Positions 29,238 through 38,367 of a stretch of DNA of 64,000 nt are shown piece after piece. The notes under the pieces are model-generated. The model was given only the letters and a program-made list of their open reading frames with translations, was not told the DNA's origin and made no database searches. This stretch comes from Pseudomonas typographi. GTDB taxonomy: Bacteria > Pseudomonadota > Gammaproteobacteria > Pseudomonadales > Pseudomonadaceae. The first letter of the stretch is position 1; the number at the start of each line of letters is the position of its first letter. The position numbers and the translations under genes were made by a program. Location: assembly GCF_014694385.1 (NCBI RefSeq), contig NZ_JAAOCA010000007.1, forward strand, positions 62,001 through 126,000. Reading direction: 5' to 3'.

Positions 29238-30515
29238 ATGAGCAAGACCAACGAATCCTTGATGCAGCGGCGGATGGCCGCCGTTCCCCGTGGCGTGGGG
29301 CAGATCCACCCGATCGTTGCCGACCATGCGAAAAACTCAACGGTAACCGACGTCGAAGGTCGCGAATTCATCGACTTCGCCGGCGGTATCGCGGTGCTGA
29401 ACACCGGCCACCTGCACCCGAAAGTGATCGCGGCGGTCGAAGCGCAATTGCACAAGCTTACCCACACCTGCTTCCAGGTACTGGCTTACGAGCCTTACAT
29501 CGAGCTGTGTGAAAAAATCAACGCCAAGGTCCCGGGGGCCTTTCCCAAGAAGACCTTGCTGGTGACCACCGGCTCCGAAGCGGTGGAGAACGCCGTGAAG
29601 ATCGCCCGGGCGGCGACCGGCCGCGCCGGTGTGATCGCCTTTACCGGGGCCTACCATGGCCGCACCATGATGACCTTGGGCCTTACCGGTAAGGTGGCCC
29701 CGTACTCGGCCGGCATGGGGCTGATGCCGGGCGGTATCTTCCGCGCGCTGTACCCCTGTGAATTGCACGGCGTGAGCGTGGACGACGCGATCGCCAGCAT
29801 CGAGCGCATTTTCAAGAACGATGCCGAGCCCAAGGACATCGCGGCAATCATCCTTGAGCCCGTGCAGGGCGAAGGCGGTTTCTACGTAGCGCCCAAGGCG
29901 TTCATGCAGCGCTTGCGCGCGCTGTGCGACCAGCACGGCATCCTGTTGATCGCCGATGAAGTGCAAACCGGTGCCGGGCGCACGGGCACCTTTTTCGCCA
30001 TGGAGCAAATGGGCGTGGTGCCAGACCTGACCACCTTCGCCAAGTCCATCGCCGGGGGCTTCCCACTGGCCGGTGTGTGCGGCAAGGCCGAGATCATGGA
30101 CGCCGTGGCCCCTGGCGGCCTGGGTGGCACCTATGCCGGTAGCCCGCTGGGCTGCGCGGCGGCATTGGCCGTGCTCGATGTGTTCGAGGAAGAAAAGCTG
30201 CTGGAACGTTGCCGCGCGGTGGGTGAGCACTTGACTGGCAAACTGCGTGAGCTGCAAGGTAAATACCCGGTGATCGGGGACGTACGCGGCCTGGGTGCGA
30301 TGATTGCAGTGGAGTTGTTCGAAAACGGCGACGCCCACAAGCCTAACGCAGCCGCGGTGGCATCGGTGGTGGCCAAGGCGCGTGAGAAGGGGTTGATCCT
30401 GCTGTCTTGCGGCACTTACGGTAGCGTGCTGCGCATTCTGGTGCCGCTGACCGCCGAAGATGCGTTGCTGGACAAAGGCCTGGAGATCCTCGACGCCTGT
30501 TTTGCGGAGCTATAA
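29238..30515 (+). CDS. gabT: 4-aminobutyrate aminotransferase
   Basis: A 425-residue class III PLP aminotransferase that moves the amino group of GABA to 2-oxoglutarate. The PLP lysine lies in FAKSIAGGFPLAG (Lys269). Other landmarks are TTGSEAVENAVKIARAATGR, AYHGRTMMTLGLTGK, EPVQGEGGFYVAP and IADEVQTGAGRTG. The start at 29238 (MSKTNESLMQRR) is the family N-terminus and has GAGG six bases upstream; a frame opening 63 bases earlier is not supported. It pairs with gabD and receives GABA produced by KauB and the spu pathway. Confidence 0.95.
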   Translation: MSKTNESLMQRRMAAVPRGVGQIHPIVADHAKNSTVTDVEGREFIDFAGGIAVLNTGHLHPKVIAAVEAQLHKLTHTCFQVLAYEPYIELCEKINAKVPGAFPKKTLLVTTGSEAVENAVKIARAATGRAGVIAFTGAYHGRTMMTLGLTGKVAPYSAGMGLMPGGIFRALYPCELHGVSVDDAIASIERIFKNDAEPKDIAAIILEPVQGEGGFYVAPKAFMQRLRALCDQHGILLIADEVQTGAGRTGTFFAMEQMGVVPDLTTFAKSIAGGFPLAGVCGKAEIMDAVAPGGLGGTYAGSPLGCAAALAVLDVFEEEKLLERCRAVGEHLTGKLRELQGKYPVIGDVRGLGAMIAVELFENGDAHKPNAAAVASVVAKAREKGLILLSCGTYGSVLRILVPLTAEDALLDKGLEILDACFAEL

Positions 30516-30532
30516 GCTGCACACCAAACCCG

Positions 30533-30565
30533 TGAGCACCACACCTGACAAGGCGTCGGTGCTCA
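30533..30565. terminator. Inverted repeat after gabT
   Basis: TGAGCACC (30533-30540) pairs with GGTGCTCA (30558-30565) with a 17-base loop, 17 bases after the gabT stop and before the end of the converging cyclase gene. It has no T-tract, so termination is only suggested. Confidence 0.4.
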
Positions 30566-30612
30566 ATGGGCAACCCGGCTTGAGGGCGCGGTAGGGGCGG
30601 CGGGGCCATTAC

Positions 30613-31608
30613 CTACCCTTCGATGATTTGGTTCTTGCCCTGGCGCTTGGCCTGGTACATGGCGGCGTCGGCACGGGAATAAAGGTTATCCAGCGCCTCG
30701 TCGGTATCGAGGATGGTCGTGAGCCCTTGGCTTACCGTAACCCCATACTGCTTGCCGTTGTAATTGAAGCTCAGCCGCTGGATCTCCCGCTGCAGCCGTT
30801 CGGCGATCTGCTTGGCCATGTCGGCGGCACAGCCGGGGAATACCGCGGCGAATTCTTCACCACCGATGCGCCCGAATACGTCACCGCGGCGCAGGGTGCC
30901 CTTGCCGACTTCGGCGATGTGCTGTAGCACGGTGTCGCCTTCCTGGTGGCCGTAGCTATCGTTGATGATTTTGAAATCGTCGATGTCCAGCAACAGGAAC
31001 GACATCGGTGAACCTTGCAGGCGCGCCTGTTCGAATTCGCGGTGCGCGCATTCGAAGAAGTGCCGGCGGTTGCTGCTTTGGGTGAGCACGTCGGTGGTGG
31101 CCAGGCGTTGCAGTTCGCCCTCCAGGTGCTTTTTTTCCGTAATGTCCTCGGCGATGCCGACCACCACCACTAGCTTGCCGGGCTCCTGCTGCTGGCTGAT
31201 GAAGCATTTGTCGCTCAGCCAGCGGATTTGCCCATCGGCGCTGATAATGCGGTATTCGCGGTCTTCGATGGAGCCGCGCTCCAGCACTTCGGCCAAGCTG
31301 CGTTCGGCGTAGTCGAGGTCATCCGGGTAAATGCTGTTGCGCCATTCGTTGTAGTCAGCCAGCAATAGCCCCGCGGAACGGCCAAAAATGCGTTCGTAGG
31401 CTGGGCTTACGTAGATCATTTGCTGGCTTTGCCAGTCGAACGCCCACAGCACAGCGTTGACGCTGGCCAAAAGGGTGCTGAACAACTGTTCACGCTCGCG
31501 CAACCGTGCGGCTTCGCCTTGCGCGTGCATCAGGGCCAACAAGGTTTCAGCGGCTTCGGGCATCGTGGCGATAGGCGGCTGCGGCGTCTGTTTGTTGGCC
31601 ATCATCAC
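30613..31608 (-). CDS. PAS-GGDEF diguanylate cyclase
   Basis: A 331-residue cytosolic protein without membrane helices. Residues about 40-165 form a PAS/PAC module (VLWAFDWQSQQMIYVSPAYERIFG, then GQIRWLSDKCFI and VVGIAEDITEKK). Residues about 170-328 form a GGDEF domain with a complete active site: LLLDIDDFKIINDSYGH and RIGGEEFAAVF. It should make c-di-GMP in response to an unknown signal sensed by PAS. Three ATG codons in a row begin the gene, and the exact start is undecided. The upstream neighbour on the same strand is desA, 144 bases away. Confidence 0.9.
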   Translation of the reverse strand: MMMANKQTPQPPIATMPEAAETLLALMHAQGEAARLREREQLFSTLLASVNAVLWAFDWQSQQMIYVSPAYERIFGRSAGLLLADYNEWRNSIYPDDLDYAERSLAEVLERGSIEDREYRIISADGQIRWLSDKCFISQQQEPGKLVVVVGIAEDITEKKHLEGELQRLATTDVLTQSSNRRHFFECAHREFEQARLQGSPMSFLLLDIDDFKIINDSYGHQEGDTVLQHIAEVGKGTLRRGDVFGRIGGEEFAAVFPGCAADMAKQIAERLQREIQRLSFNYNGKQYGVTVSQGLTTILDTDEALDNLYSRADAAMYQAKRQGKNQIIEG

Positions 31609-31752
31609 GGCTACTCAATCACGGGGTAGGGAAGCCCCACCGGTAGGCGCCACGAACTGGCCCACTGATGTTGCGAAGTACTGGCTAGGAGTAGGTTTTA
31701 CCCGCGAAGTTCCCGTGTGCGCGCCGTTTCGCGGGGCGTCAGATAAACGGCG

Positions 31753-32937
31753 TCAAGCCCCCGCGGGGCGCAGGGAATAGGTTTTGAGTTGGGCGGCGAA
31801 GTCGTGCAAGGCCTGGATCCCGCTGGTTTCGGCCTCATGCACCCAGGCTTTGATCGCAGCTAGCATATCCTGGCCATTGGAGCGGGTTTCGGCCCAGATT
31901 TGCACGAGTGCCAGGCGTTTTTCGTAGATCACCTTTAGCGCCTGGCTGTGTTCGAGCATGCCCTGGATGCGTTGTTGGTGTTGCGCGTCGAGCAAACTGG
32001 TTTCCCGCGCCAGCAGCCGTTTGGCACGGCGAAAGCGATGGCGCATCGACTGGTCGGCCCGCGCCAGTTCCAGCCTTACCAGCGGTGCGATCACCTGCCG
32101 GCGGTATTGGGCCATGATCTGGAAGCGGTTGTTGAGAATGGCCATGGCCGTGTCCATGTCTAGCGCGGCTTTGCCCTGGACGCGGTGGGCGACGGGTGCC
32201 ACCCGCTGCACCTTGGCCAGGCGCACCGCGGCGAGCACGCGAATCCAGAACCAACCGATGTCGAATTCCCACTTGCGCGCCGACAACTTGGCCGAGTTAG
32301 GGTAGGTATGGTGGTTGTTGTGCAACTCTTCGCCACCAATGAGCACCCCCCACGGCACCAAATTGGTGGCCGCATCGCGGCACTCGAAGTTGCGGTAGCC
32401 CACCGCATGGCCCAACCCATTTACCACACCGGCCGCCCACACCGGAATCCACATCATTTGCACCGCCCATACGGTCATGCCGAGCACGCCGAACAGGGCC
32501 AGGTCGATGATCGCCATCAAAGTGATACCGCCCAGGGGGTAGCGGGAGTAAACCCTGCGCTCCAGCCAGTCGGTGGGGCAGTTCTTGCCGTAAACCTGCA
32601 GTGTCTGCTGGTTTTTCGCTTCTTCGCGATACAGCTCGGCGCCGCGCCGCAGCACTTCGCCCAAGCCCTTGATCACCGGGCTGTGCGGGTCTTCTTCGGT
32701 TTCACATTTGGCGTGGTGCTTACGGTGGATGGCCGTCCATTCACGGGTGTTCATGCCAGTGGTCAACCACAGCCAGAAGCGGAAAAAATGCTGGACCGCC
32801 GGGTGCAATTCGAGCGCGCGGTGGGCGGAATACCGGTGCAGGTAAATCGTTACGCTAAGGATGGTCACATGGGTGAGTAAAAGCGTGACCCCTGCCACAG
32901 CCCAGGGGCTGAGATCGAGCAGGCCGTTGTACCACAT
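31753..32937 (-). CDS. desA: Delta-9 fatty acid desaturase
   Basis: A 394-residue membrane-bound desaturase that introduces a double bond into phospholipid or acyl-CoA chains. The three histidine boxes that hold the di-iron centre are HRYSAH (34-39), HRKHH (71-75) and HNNHH (206-210). Hydrophobic pairs at about 10-32 and 140-175 frame them. The C-terminal 140 residues are highly charged and helical, an extension also seen in Pseudomonas DesA. In P. aeruginosa DesA acts on existing membrane phospholipids. Expression is likely tied to membrane fluidity or oxygen, but no operator is evident. Confidence 0.92.
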   Translation of the reverse strand: MWYNGLLDLSPWAVAGVTLLLTHVTILSVTIYLHRYSAHRALELHPAVQHFFRFWLWLTTGMNTREWTAIHRKHHAKCETEEDPHSPVIKGLGEVLRRGAELYREEAKNQQTLQVYGKNCPTDWLERRVYSRYPLGGITLMAIIDLALFGVLGMTVWAVQMMWIPVWAAGVVNGLGHAVGYRNFECRDAATNLVPWGVLIGGEELHNNHHTYPNSAKLSARKWEFDIGWFWIRVLAAVRLAKVQRVAPVAHRVQGKAALDMDTAMAILNNRFQIMAQYRRQVIAPLVRLELARADQSMRHRFRRAKRLLARETSLLDAQHQQRIQGMLEHSQALKVIYEKRLALVQIWAETRSNGQDMLAAIKAWVHEAETSGIQALHDFAAQLKTYSLRPAGA

Positions 32938-33360
32938 AGGCTGAATACCCTCGGTGCAAAAGTGATGGCATGGGTGAATGTATCAGTGGCGTACAAAATA
33001 ACGCCAGTAGGGCTAAGCGGTGAACCGATAGGGGGGCGCTTACAACCATTGCCCATGGGCGAGCGCAGTGGGTCGCACGTTCCCTACGGCAATGCGTTGT
33101 AGGCCGGTATTGCCTGCCGGTGAGCCGCGGGGGGTGCAGCCAATTATTGGACAGCCTATTTTGCAGCAGTGCCCCGATTGTGCACTGGCAATTGGTAAGT
33201 GGATATGTCTAGGCGCTTAGCGGGCTGCGATACACATTACTGTGTGTAGATTTTTCGTTATATTAACATTCTTAAACATTATTTTTAAGAATATGCTGGC
33301 CCTTCTATAGTGCGCTCGTACCCGCGAACACCGCCCAACCTTTTCCCAAGGAGCATGACC
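32938..33360. promoter_or_regulatory. Intergenic region and promoter of the oscA-sbp-cysTWA block
   Basis: This 423-base gap lies between divergent desA and oscA. No gene is seen. A perfect inverted repeat ATTCTTAAA-N7-TTTAAGAAT lies at 33268-33292, followed 13 bases later by a -10-like TATAGT (33306-33311), which is 50 bases before the oscA start. The arrangement suits activator binding near the -35 position of a sulfur-starvation promoter. Confidence 0.6.
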
Positions 33361-33543
33361 ATGAGTGCACCACTGCGTAGCGTCGACGGACAAGACGAAG
33401 CCGCCATCCTGCGCGAAATCCAAAGCGCCCTGCGTGACCTGCGCTTCGGCGCGGTGGAAATCACCGTGCACAATGCCCAGGTGGTGCAAATAGAGCGCAA
33501 GGAAAAATTCCGCTTGCAGAACCCAAGCAGCAAAGCTCACTAA
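33361..33543 (+). CDS. oscA: OscA, small sulfur-starvation protein (DUF2292/YezD family)
   Basis: A 60-residue protein with the family core ILREIQSALRDLRFGAVEITVHNAQVVQIERKEKFRL, a predicted helix followed by two strands. OscA is known in pseudomonads as a small protein needed for growth on organosulfur compounds and sits upstream of sbp. I choose the ATG at 33361 because AAGGAG lies seven bases upstream; another ATG six bases earlier is too close to it. It starts the sulfate-uptake block. The molecular function is unknown. Confidence 0.85.
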   Translation: MSAPLRSVDGQDEAAILREIQSALRDLRFGAVEITVHNAQVVQIERKEKFRLQNPSSKAH

Positions 33544-33692
33544 AATACCGCAAAACCTTACCCGACTGGACCGCCGGAGGGCCTCGAGAATGACCCCAAT
33601 AAACGCAAGCGTTCGCCCGCCCATGCGGTGTTAACGTGCGATAACGAAAAAAGCCAACGCCACTACCGAATTGCCATTAGGAGCAACACACC

Positions 33693-34718
33693 ATGTCTTT
33701 GCGCCGTTATGCACTGGCTGCCGCTATCAGTGCTGTTTTCGCAGGCCCCGCGATTGCCAAGGATTACTCCCTGCTCAATGTGTCTTACGACCCAACGCGC
33801 GAACTGTACAAAGCCTACAACGCCGAATTCACCCAGTTCTGGGAAAAGAGCCACCCTGGGGACAAGGTCGAGATCAAGGCTTCCCACGGCGGCTCGGGCG
33901 CCCAGGCGTTGTCGGTCATCAATGGGTTGAAGGCGGACGTCGTGACCCTGGCCCTGGCTGGCGACATCGATGCCATCGCGGAAAAAACCAAGACCATTCC
34001 GGCCGATTGGCAAAAGAAACTGCCGGATGCCAGCACCCCGTACACCTCCACCATCGTGTTCTTGGTGCGCAAGGGCAACCCCAAGCAAATCCATGACTGG
34101 GGTGATCTGGTCAAGCCAGGTGTGGGCGTGATCACGCCGAACCCGAAAACCTCGGGCGGGGCCCGTTGGAACTTCCTGGCCGCCTACGCGTATGGCCTGA
34201 AAGCCAACAACGGTGACGAAACCAAGGCCAAAGCCTACCTCAAGGAACTGTTCGAACACGTGCCGGTACTCGACACCGGTGCCCGCGGCGCGACCATTTC
34301 CTTCACCCAACGCGGCCAGGGCGATGTGCTATTGGCCTGGGAGAACGAAGCCTTCTTGTCGCTGAACGAAGAAGTGGGCGGCAAACCGGGCAAGGACCAG
34401 TTCGATATCGTGGTGCCTAAGTCTTCTATCCTGGCCGAACCGCCGGTTGCCGTGGTAGAGAAGACTGCCGAGAAAAACGGCAATGCCGAGATCGCCGTGG
34501 CCTACCTCAAGCACCTCTATGACCCGGCCGGGCAACGCATCGCCGCTGAGAACTTCTACCGCCCGCGCGACCCTGCCGTGGCCAAGGAGTTCGAAAGCAA
34601 GTTTCCCAAGGTGGACCTGGTGACCATCGACGACCCGATCTTCGGTGGTTGGGCAAAAGCCCAACCGCACTTCTTCGCCGACGGCGGTGTGTTCGACGAG
34701 ATTTACACCAACAAGTAA
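33693..34718 (+). CDS. sbp: Sulfate-binding periplasmic protein
   Basis: A 341-residue ABC-transporter binding protein with a cleavable signal peptide (cut near AGPAIAKDY). Sbp features are [64 protein letters not shown] and [18 protein letters not shown]. It delivers sulfate, and possibly thiosulfate, to CysTWA encoded directly downstream. AGGAG precedes the ATG. Expression is probably driven from the promoter before oscA or from its own weak promoter in the 149-base gap. Confidence 0.95.
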   Translation: MSLRRYALAAAISAVFAGPAIAKDYSLLNVSYDPTRELYKAYNAEFTQFWEKSHPGDKVEIKASHGGSGAQALSVINGLKADVVTLALAGDIDAIAEKTKTIPADWQKKLPDASTPYTSTIVFLVRKGNPKQIHDWGDLVKPGVGVITPNPKTSGGARWNFLAAYAYGLKANNGDETKAKAYLKELFEHVPVLDTGARGATISFTQRGQGDVLLAWENEAFLSLNEEVGGKPGKDQFDIVVPKSSILAEPPVAVVEKTAEKNGNAEIAVAYLKHLYDPAGQRIAAENFYRPRDPAVAKEFESKFPKVDLVTIDDPIFGGWAKAQPHFFADGGVFDEIYTNK

Positions 34719-34782
34719 TATCCGCCGTACCACCAGAGCCCGGACCCACATCCGGGCTTCGTCCGTGTAGATAAGGACCCTT

Positions 34783-35601
34783 ATGTCGCGTCGCCTCTCT
34801 CCTGTCATACCCGGCTTCGGGTTGACGCTGGGTTACACGCTGCTGTACCTCAGTTTGGTCGTGCTGATTCCGTTGGCGACCATGTTCGTTTTCGCCGCCA
34901 GGCTCACCTGGCACGACTTTTGGGCGATCATTACCGATGCCCGTGTGCTGGCCGCGTTGCGCCTGAGCTTCAGTACCGCGCTGTTCGCGGCGGTAATCAA
35001 TGGCGTGATCGGCACGTTACTGGCGTGGGTGCTGGTGCGCTATAGCTTCCCCGGGCGCAAAATCATCGAGGCGATGATCGACCTGCCCTTTGCGCTGCCC
35101 ACGGCCGTGGCAGGTATCGCGCTCACGGCGCTGTATGCGCCCACCGGCTGGGTCGGCCAATTCGCCACCAGCCTGGGTTTCAAGATCGCCTATACACCGT
35201 TGGGCATCACTTTGGCATTGACCTTCGTAACCCTGCCGTTCGTGGTGCGTACCGTGCAGCCCGTGCTGGCGGACTTCCCCCGTGAGGTGGAAGAGGCGGC
35301 CGCCTGCCTCGGCGCCAAACCCTGGCAGGTGTTTCGCCACGTATTGGCACCGGCCTTGCTGCCCGCCTGGCTCACCGGCTTTGCGCTGGCGTTTGCCCGC
35401 GGGGTGGGTGAATACGGCTCGGTGATTTTCATCGCCGGCAACATGCCGATGAAAACCGAGATATTGCCGCTGTTGATCATGGTCAAGCTCGAGCAGTTCA
35501 ACTACCCCGGCGCAACGTCGATCGGTGTGCTGATGCTGGTGGTGTCGTTCATCCTGCTGCTGCTGATCAACCTGCTGCAGCGTCGTATCCAGACGCCATG
35601 A
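34783..35601 (+). CDS. cysT: Sulfate ABC transporter permease CysT
   Basis: A 272-residue inner-membrane permease with six predicted helices. The EAA loop that contacts the ATPase reads [28 protein letters not shown]. Family text includes [19 protein letters not shown] and [22 protein letters not shown]. It forms the sulfate channel with CysW. It follows sbp after 64 bases with AAGGAC before the ATG, and cysW begins ten bases after its stop. Confidence 0.95.
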   Translation: MSRRLSPVIPGFGLTLGYTLLYLSLVVLIPLATMFVFAARLTWHDFWAIITDARVLAALRLSFSTALFAAVINGVIGTLLAWVLVRYSFPGRKIIEAMIDLPFALPTAVAGIALTALYAPTGWVGQFATSLGFKIAYTPLGITLALTFVTLPFVVRTVQPVLADFPREVEEAAACLGAKPWQVFRHVLAPALLPAWLTGFALAFARGVGEYGSVIFIAGNMPMKTEILPLLIMVKLEQFNYPGATSIGVLMLVVSFILLLLINLLQRRIQTP

Positions 35602-35611
35602 GGGAATTGCC

Positions 35612-36475
35612 ATGAATCATTCCAATGCCATGTCGGCGAGCGCCGCTCGCCGTGGCAGCCCGGCGGCGCGGTGGCTGCTGATCGCGCTCGGCTGGTTGAT
35701 GTTCCTGTTGTTTCTGGCGCTACCGTTGGCCATTGTGCTCACCCAGGCACTGGCGCTGGGGGTCGGGCCGTTCCTGGCCGCTATTGTCGAGCCAGATGCA
35801 CTCAGCGCGTTGCGCCTGACGGTACTGGCGGTGGTGATCGCCGTGCCGCTGAATTTGCTGTTCGGGCTGAGCGCCGCCTGGTGCGTGAGCAAGTACGAGT
35901 TTCGCGGCAAGAGCCTGCTGGTCACCCTGATCGACCTGCCGTTTTCGGTGTCGCCGGTGATCGCCGGTTTGATCTACGTGCTGCTTTTCGGCGCGCAAGG
36001 CTTGCTCGGCCCTTGGCTGGATGACCACGATATCCAGATCATCTTCGCCTTGCCTGGCATCGTGCTGGCGACGGTGTTCGTTACCGTGCCGTTCGTGGCC
36101 CGGGAATTGATCCCGCTGATGCAAGAGCAGGGCAGCCAGGAAGAAGAAGCCGCACGGCTACTGGGCGCCAGTGGTTGGCAGATTTTCTGGCACGTGACCC
36201 TGCCCAATATCAAGTGGGGGCTGCTCTATGGGGTGGTGCTCTGTACGGCACGGGCCATGGGGGAGTTCGGCGCGGTGTCGGTGGTGTCTGGCCACATTCG
36301 CGGCCAAACCAACACTCTGCCGTTGCACGTTGAGATTCTCTACAACGAGTACAACATTGTGGCGGCGTTCAGCGTGGCCAGCCTGTTGTTGATTCTGGCG
36401 CTGTGCATCCTGCTGCTGAAGCAGTGGAGCGAGGCGCACCTTGACCGCCAGCGCAACAGCGCCGCGGAGGAATGA
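35612..36475 (+). CDS. cysW: Sulfate ABC transporter permease CysW
   Basis: A 287-residue permease, partner of CysT, with six predicted helices. The EAA-type loop is [27 protein letters not shown], and family text includes [20 protein letters not shown] and [26 protein letters not shown]. It ends with a charged tail. The gene is packed between cysT and cysA; its TGA (36473-36475) is four bases before the cysA ATG, indicating translational coupling. Confidence 0.95.
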   Translation: MNHSNAMSASAARRGSPAARWLLIALGWLMFLLFLALPLAIVLTQALALGVGPFLAAIVEPDALSALRLTVLAVVIAVPLNLLFGLSAAWCVSKYEFRGKSLLVTLIDLPFSVSPVIAGLIYVLLFGAQGLLGPWLDDHDIQIIFALPGIVLATVFVTVPFVARELIPLMQEQGSQEEEAARLLGASGWQIFWHVTLPNIKWGLLYGVVLCTARAMGEFGAVSVVSGHIRGQTNTLPLHVEILYNEYNIVAAFSVASLLLILALCILLLKQWSEAHLDRQRNSAAEE

Positions 36476-36479
36476 ATTC

Positions 36480-37451
36480 ATGTCGATCGAAGTACGTCAC
36501 GTCAGCAAACGCTTCAACAGCTTCCAGGCCCTGGACAACATCGACCTGGACATCCAAAGCGGCGAATTGGTCGCCCTGCTCGGCCCTTCTGGGTGCGGCA
36601 AAACCACCTTGTTGCGGATCATCGCCGGCCTGGAAACGCCTGACCAAGGCAGCATCGTGTTCCATGGCGAAGACGTTTCCGGCACCGATGTGCGCGACCG
36701 CAACGTCGGTTTCGTGTTCCAGCACTACGCGTTGTTTCGCCATATGAGCGTGTTCGACAACGTCGCCTTCGGCCTGCGCATGAAGCCAAAGGCCGAGCGC
36801 CCGAACGAAGCCCGTATCGCCGAGAAAGTGCATGAATTGTTGAACATGGTGCAACTCGACTGGTTGGCCGACCGCTACCCGGAACAATTGTCTGGCGGGC
36901 AACGCCAGCGTATCGCGCTGGCCCGGGCCCTGGCGGTGGAGCCCAAGGTGTTGTTGCTCGACGAGCCTTTCGGGGCGCTGGACGCCAAGGTCCGCAAGGA
37001 GTTACGGCGCTGGTTGGCGCGGCTGCACGAAGACATCAACCTGACCTCTGTGTTCGTGACCCACGACCAGGAAGAGGCCATGGAAGTGGCCGACCGAATC
37101 GTGGTGATGAACAAGGGCGTGATCGAGCAGATCGGCTCGCCCGGCGAGGTTTACGAAAATCCCGCCAGTGATTTTGTGTATCACTTCCTCGGCGATTCCA
37201 ACCGCCTGCACTTGGAGCAAGACCACCCTGTGCTGTTCCGCCCCCATGAAGTGTCGTTGTCACGTGGGGAACTTGAAGGCCACCATGCCGCCGAGGTGCG
37301 CGACATCCGCCCATTGGGCGCCACCACCCGGGTTACCTTGAAGGTTGCCGGCCAGGAAGAACCGGTGGAAGTGGAAGTGGCCAGGGACCACGACGCGCTG
37401 GCAGGGTTGGCCAAGGGGCAGGCGTTGTTTTTCCGGCCAAAAGTGCGATAA
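36480..37451 (+). CDS. cysA: Sulfate/thiosulfate ABC transporter ATP-binding protein
   Basis: A 323-residue ATPase that powers the CysTW channel. Walker A is GPSGCGKTT (near residue 35), the signature is [16 protein letters not shown], Walker B is [12 protein letters not shown], and the H-loop lies in [18 protein letters not shown]-terminal TOBE-like region (about 240-320) includes [12 protein letters not shown]. The start at 36480 ([12 protein letters not shown]) is the usual N-terminus; a frame opening 39 bases earlier overlaps cysW and is not supported. It is the last gene of the oscA-sbp-cysTWA unit. Confidence 0.95.
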   Translation: MSIEVRHVSKRFNSFQALDNIDLDIQSGELVALLGPSGCGKTTLLRIIAGLETPDQGSIVFHGEDVSGTDVRDRNVGFVFQHYALFRHMSVFDNVAFGLRMKPKAERPNEARIAEKVHELLNMVQLDWLADRYPEQLSGGQRQRIALARALAVEPKVLLLDEPFGALDAKVRKELRRWLARLHEDINLTSVFVTHDQEEAMEVADRIVVMNKGVIEQIGSPGEVYENPASDFVYHFLGDSNRLHLEQDHPVLFRPHEVSLSRGELEGHHAAEVRDIRPLGATTRVTLKVAGQEEPVEVEVARDHDALAGLAKGQALFFRPKVR

Positions 37452-37659
37452 GCGCAAGCGCACCCGTATCTAGCCCCCCGCCAATGGACGCCTAAGCGTT
37501 CGAACACCCATTGGCGCGTGAATTTCGCTGCTGGGCAATCAACGCCGCCCGGCAGCAAACGGCACCGTCAAAAATGATGCAACCAGGTTTCGCGGCCCTC
37601 GCTAGGCCAAGCGGGCGCGGACCAGACACGCCGGCCCTGGATAACCCGGTTTTGGTTAT

Positions 37660-37709
37660 TAATAAATAGCTTCTTATTCCTTAAATAATATATCGCGCCT
37701 CCCTATACT
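37660..37709 (+). promoter_or_regulatory. Promoter region of the small hydrolase gene
   Basis: An AT-rich block with TTCTTATTCCTTAAATAATATA (split across 37671-37692) is followed by a strong -10 TATACT at 37704-37709. It resembles the layout before oscA, lsfA and ssuE. The rest of the 295-base gap after cysA shows nothing recognisable. Confidence 0.5.
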
Positions 37710-37746
37710 GGGCACCATGTACAGCGCAGCAGGCGGAGGTGCCTAA

Positions 37747-38319
37747 ATGCCTAGCGAGGCCATTCGTTACCTGATCGTACCCGGTTGGTACAATTCCGGG
37801 GAGGACCATTGGCAAACCCATTGGCAAGCGGTGCTTCCCAACAGCTCGCGGGTCGAGCAGGCCGACTGGGCCAACCCGCAACGGCACGCCTGGGTGGCCC
37901 AGCTGGACGCCGCCGTGCGTGACAGTGAGCGGCCGGTGATGCTGATCGCCCACAGCTTGGGCTGCGTGGCGGTGGCACACTGGGCCGCGAACGCCCCAGC
38001 GGCCACGCTGCGCCGGGTGCGTGGTGCATTGTTGGTAGCCCCGGCAGATGTCGAGCGGCCCAATTGCCCACCGGCACTGCAAGGTTTTGCGCCTATCCCG
38101 CAGCAACGCCTGCCGTTCCCTAGCCAGTTGGTCGCTTCGGACAACGACCCGGCGGCCAGCGCTGCGCGCGCCTTGGAGCTGGCCCGTAGCTGGGGCAGCG
38201 AAGCCGGCGTGCTCACGGGCGCCGGGCATATCAACGCGAAAGCCGGTTTCCACCGTTGGGAACAAGGTTTCGCCTACCTCTACCGCTTGCAGACGCGCCT
38301 GGCCATGCGCGCCGCTTGA
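37747..38319 (+). CDS. RBBP9/YdeN-family alpha/beta hydrolase
   Basis: A 190-residue serine hydrolase of the compact RBBP9/YdeN group. The N-terminal strand YLIVPGWYNSGEDHWQTHW is typical. The nucleophile elbow is AHSLGCVAV, the acid is probably the Asp in VASDNDP, and the base is the His in GAGHINAKAGF. The substrate is unknown; its place between cysTWA and metQ and its AT-rich promoter suggest a link to sulfur-starvation metabolism. GGAGGT lies six bases before the ATG. A strong GC hairpin follows the stop. Confidence 0.85.
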   Translation: MPSEAIRYLIVPGWYNSGEDHWQTHWQAVLPNSSRVEQADWANPQRHAWVAQLDAAVRDSERPVMLIAHSLGCVAVAHWAANAPAATLRRVRGALLVAPADVERPNCPPALQGFAPIPQQRLPFPSQLVASDNDPAASAARALELARSWGSEAGVLTGAGHINAKAGFHRWEQGFAYLYRLQTRLAMRAA

Positions 38320-38333
38320 AGCAAACCGTAACG

Positions 38334-38360
38334 CCCGCCCGCAGGGAGCGGGCGGGAGTT
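38334..38360 (+). terminator. Strong 9-bp GC hairpin overlapping the next gene's ribosome site
   Basis: CCCGCCCGC (38334-38342) pairs perfectly with GCGGGCGGG (38348-38356) around AGGGA, followed by AGTTT. It lies 14 bases after the hydrolase stop and 11 bases before the next start codon. The only ribosome-site-like sequence for that next gene, GGGAG (38354-38358), is partly inside the 3' arm. Confidence 0.6.
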
Positions 38361-38367
38361 TACCCCC

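Noticed and set aside
27650..29467. A 605-codon minus-strand frame antisense to gabD
   Set aside because: Frame bias opposite a real, well-conserved ALDH gene explains it; no ribosome site or family motif is present.
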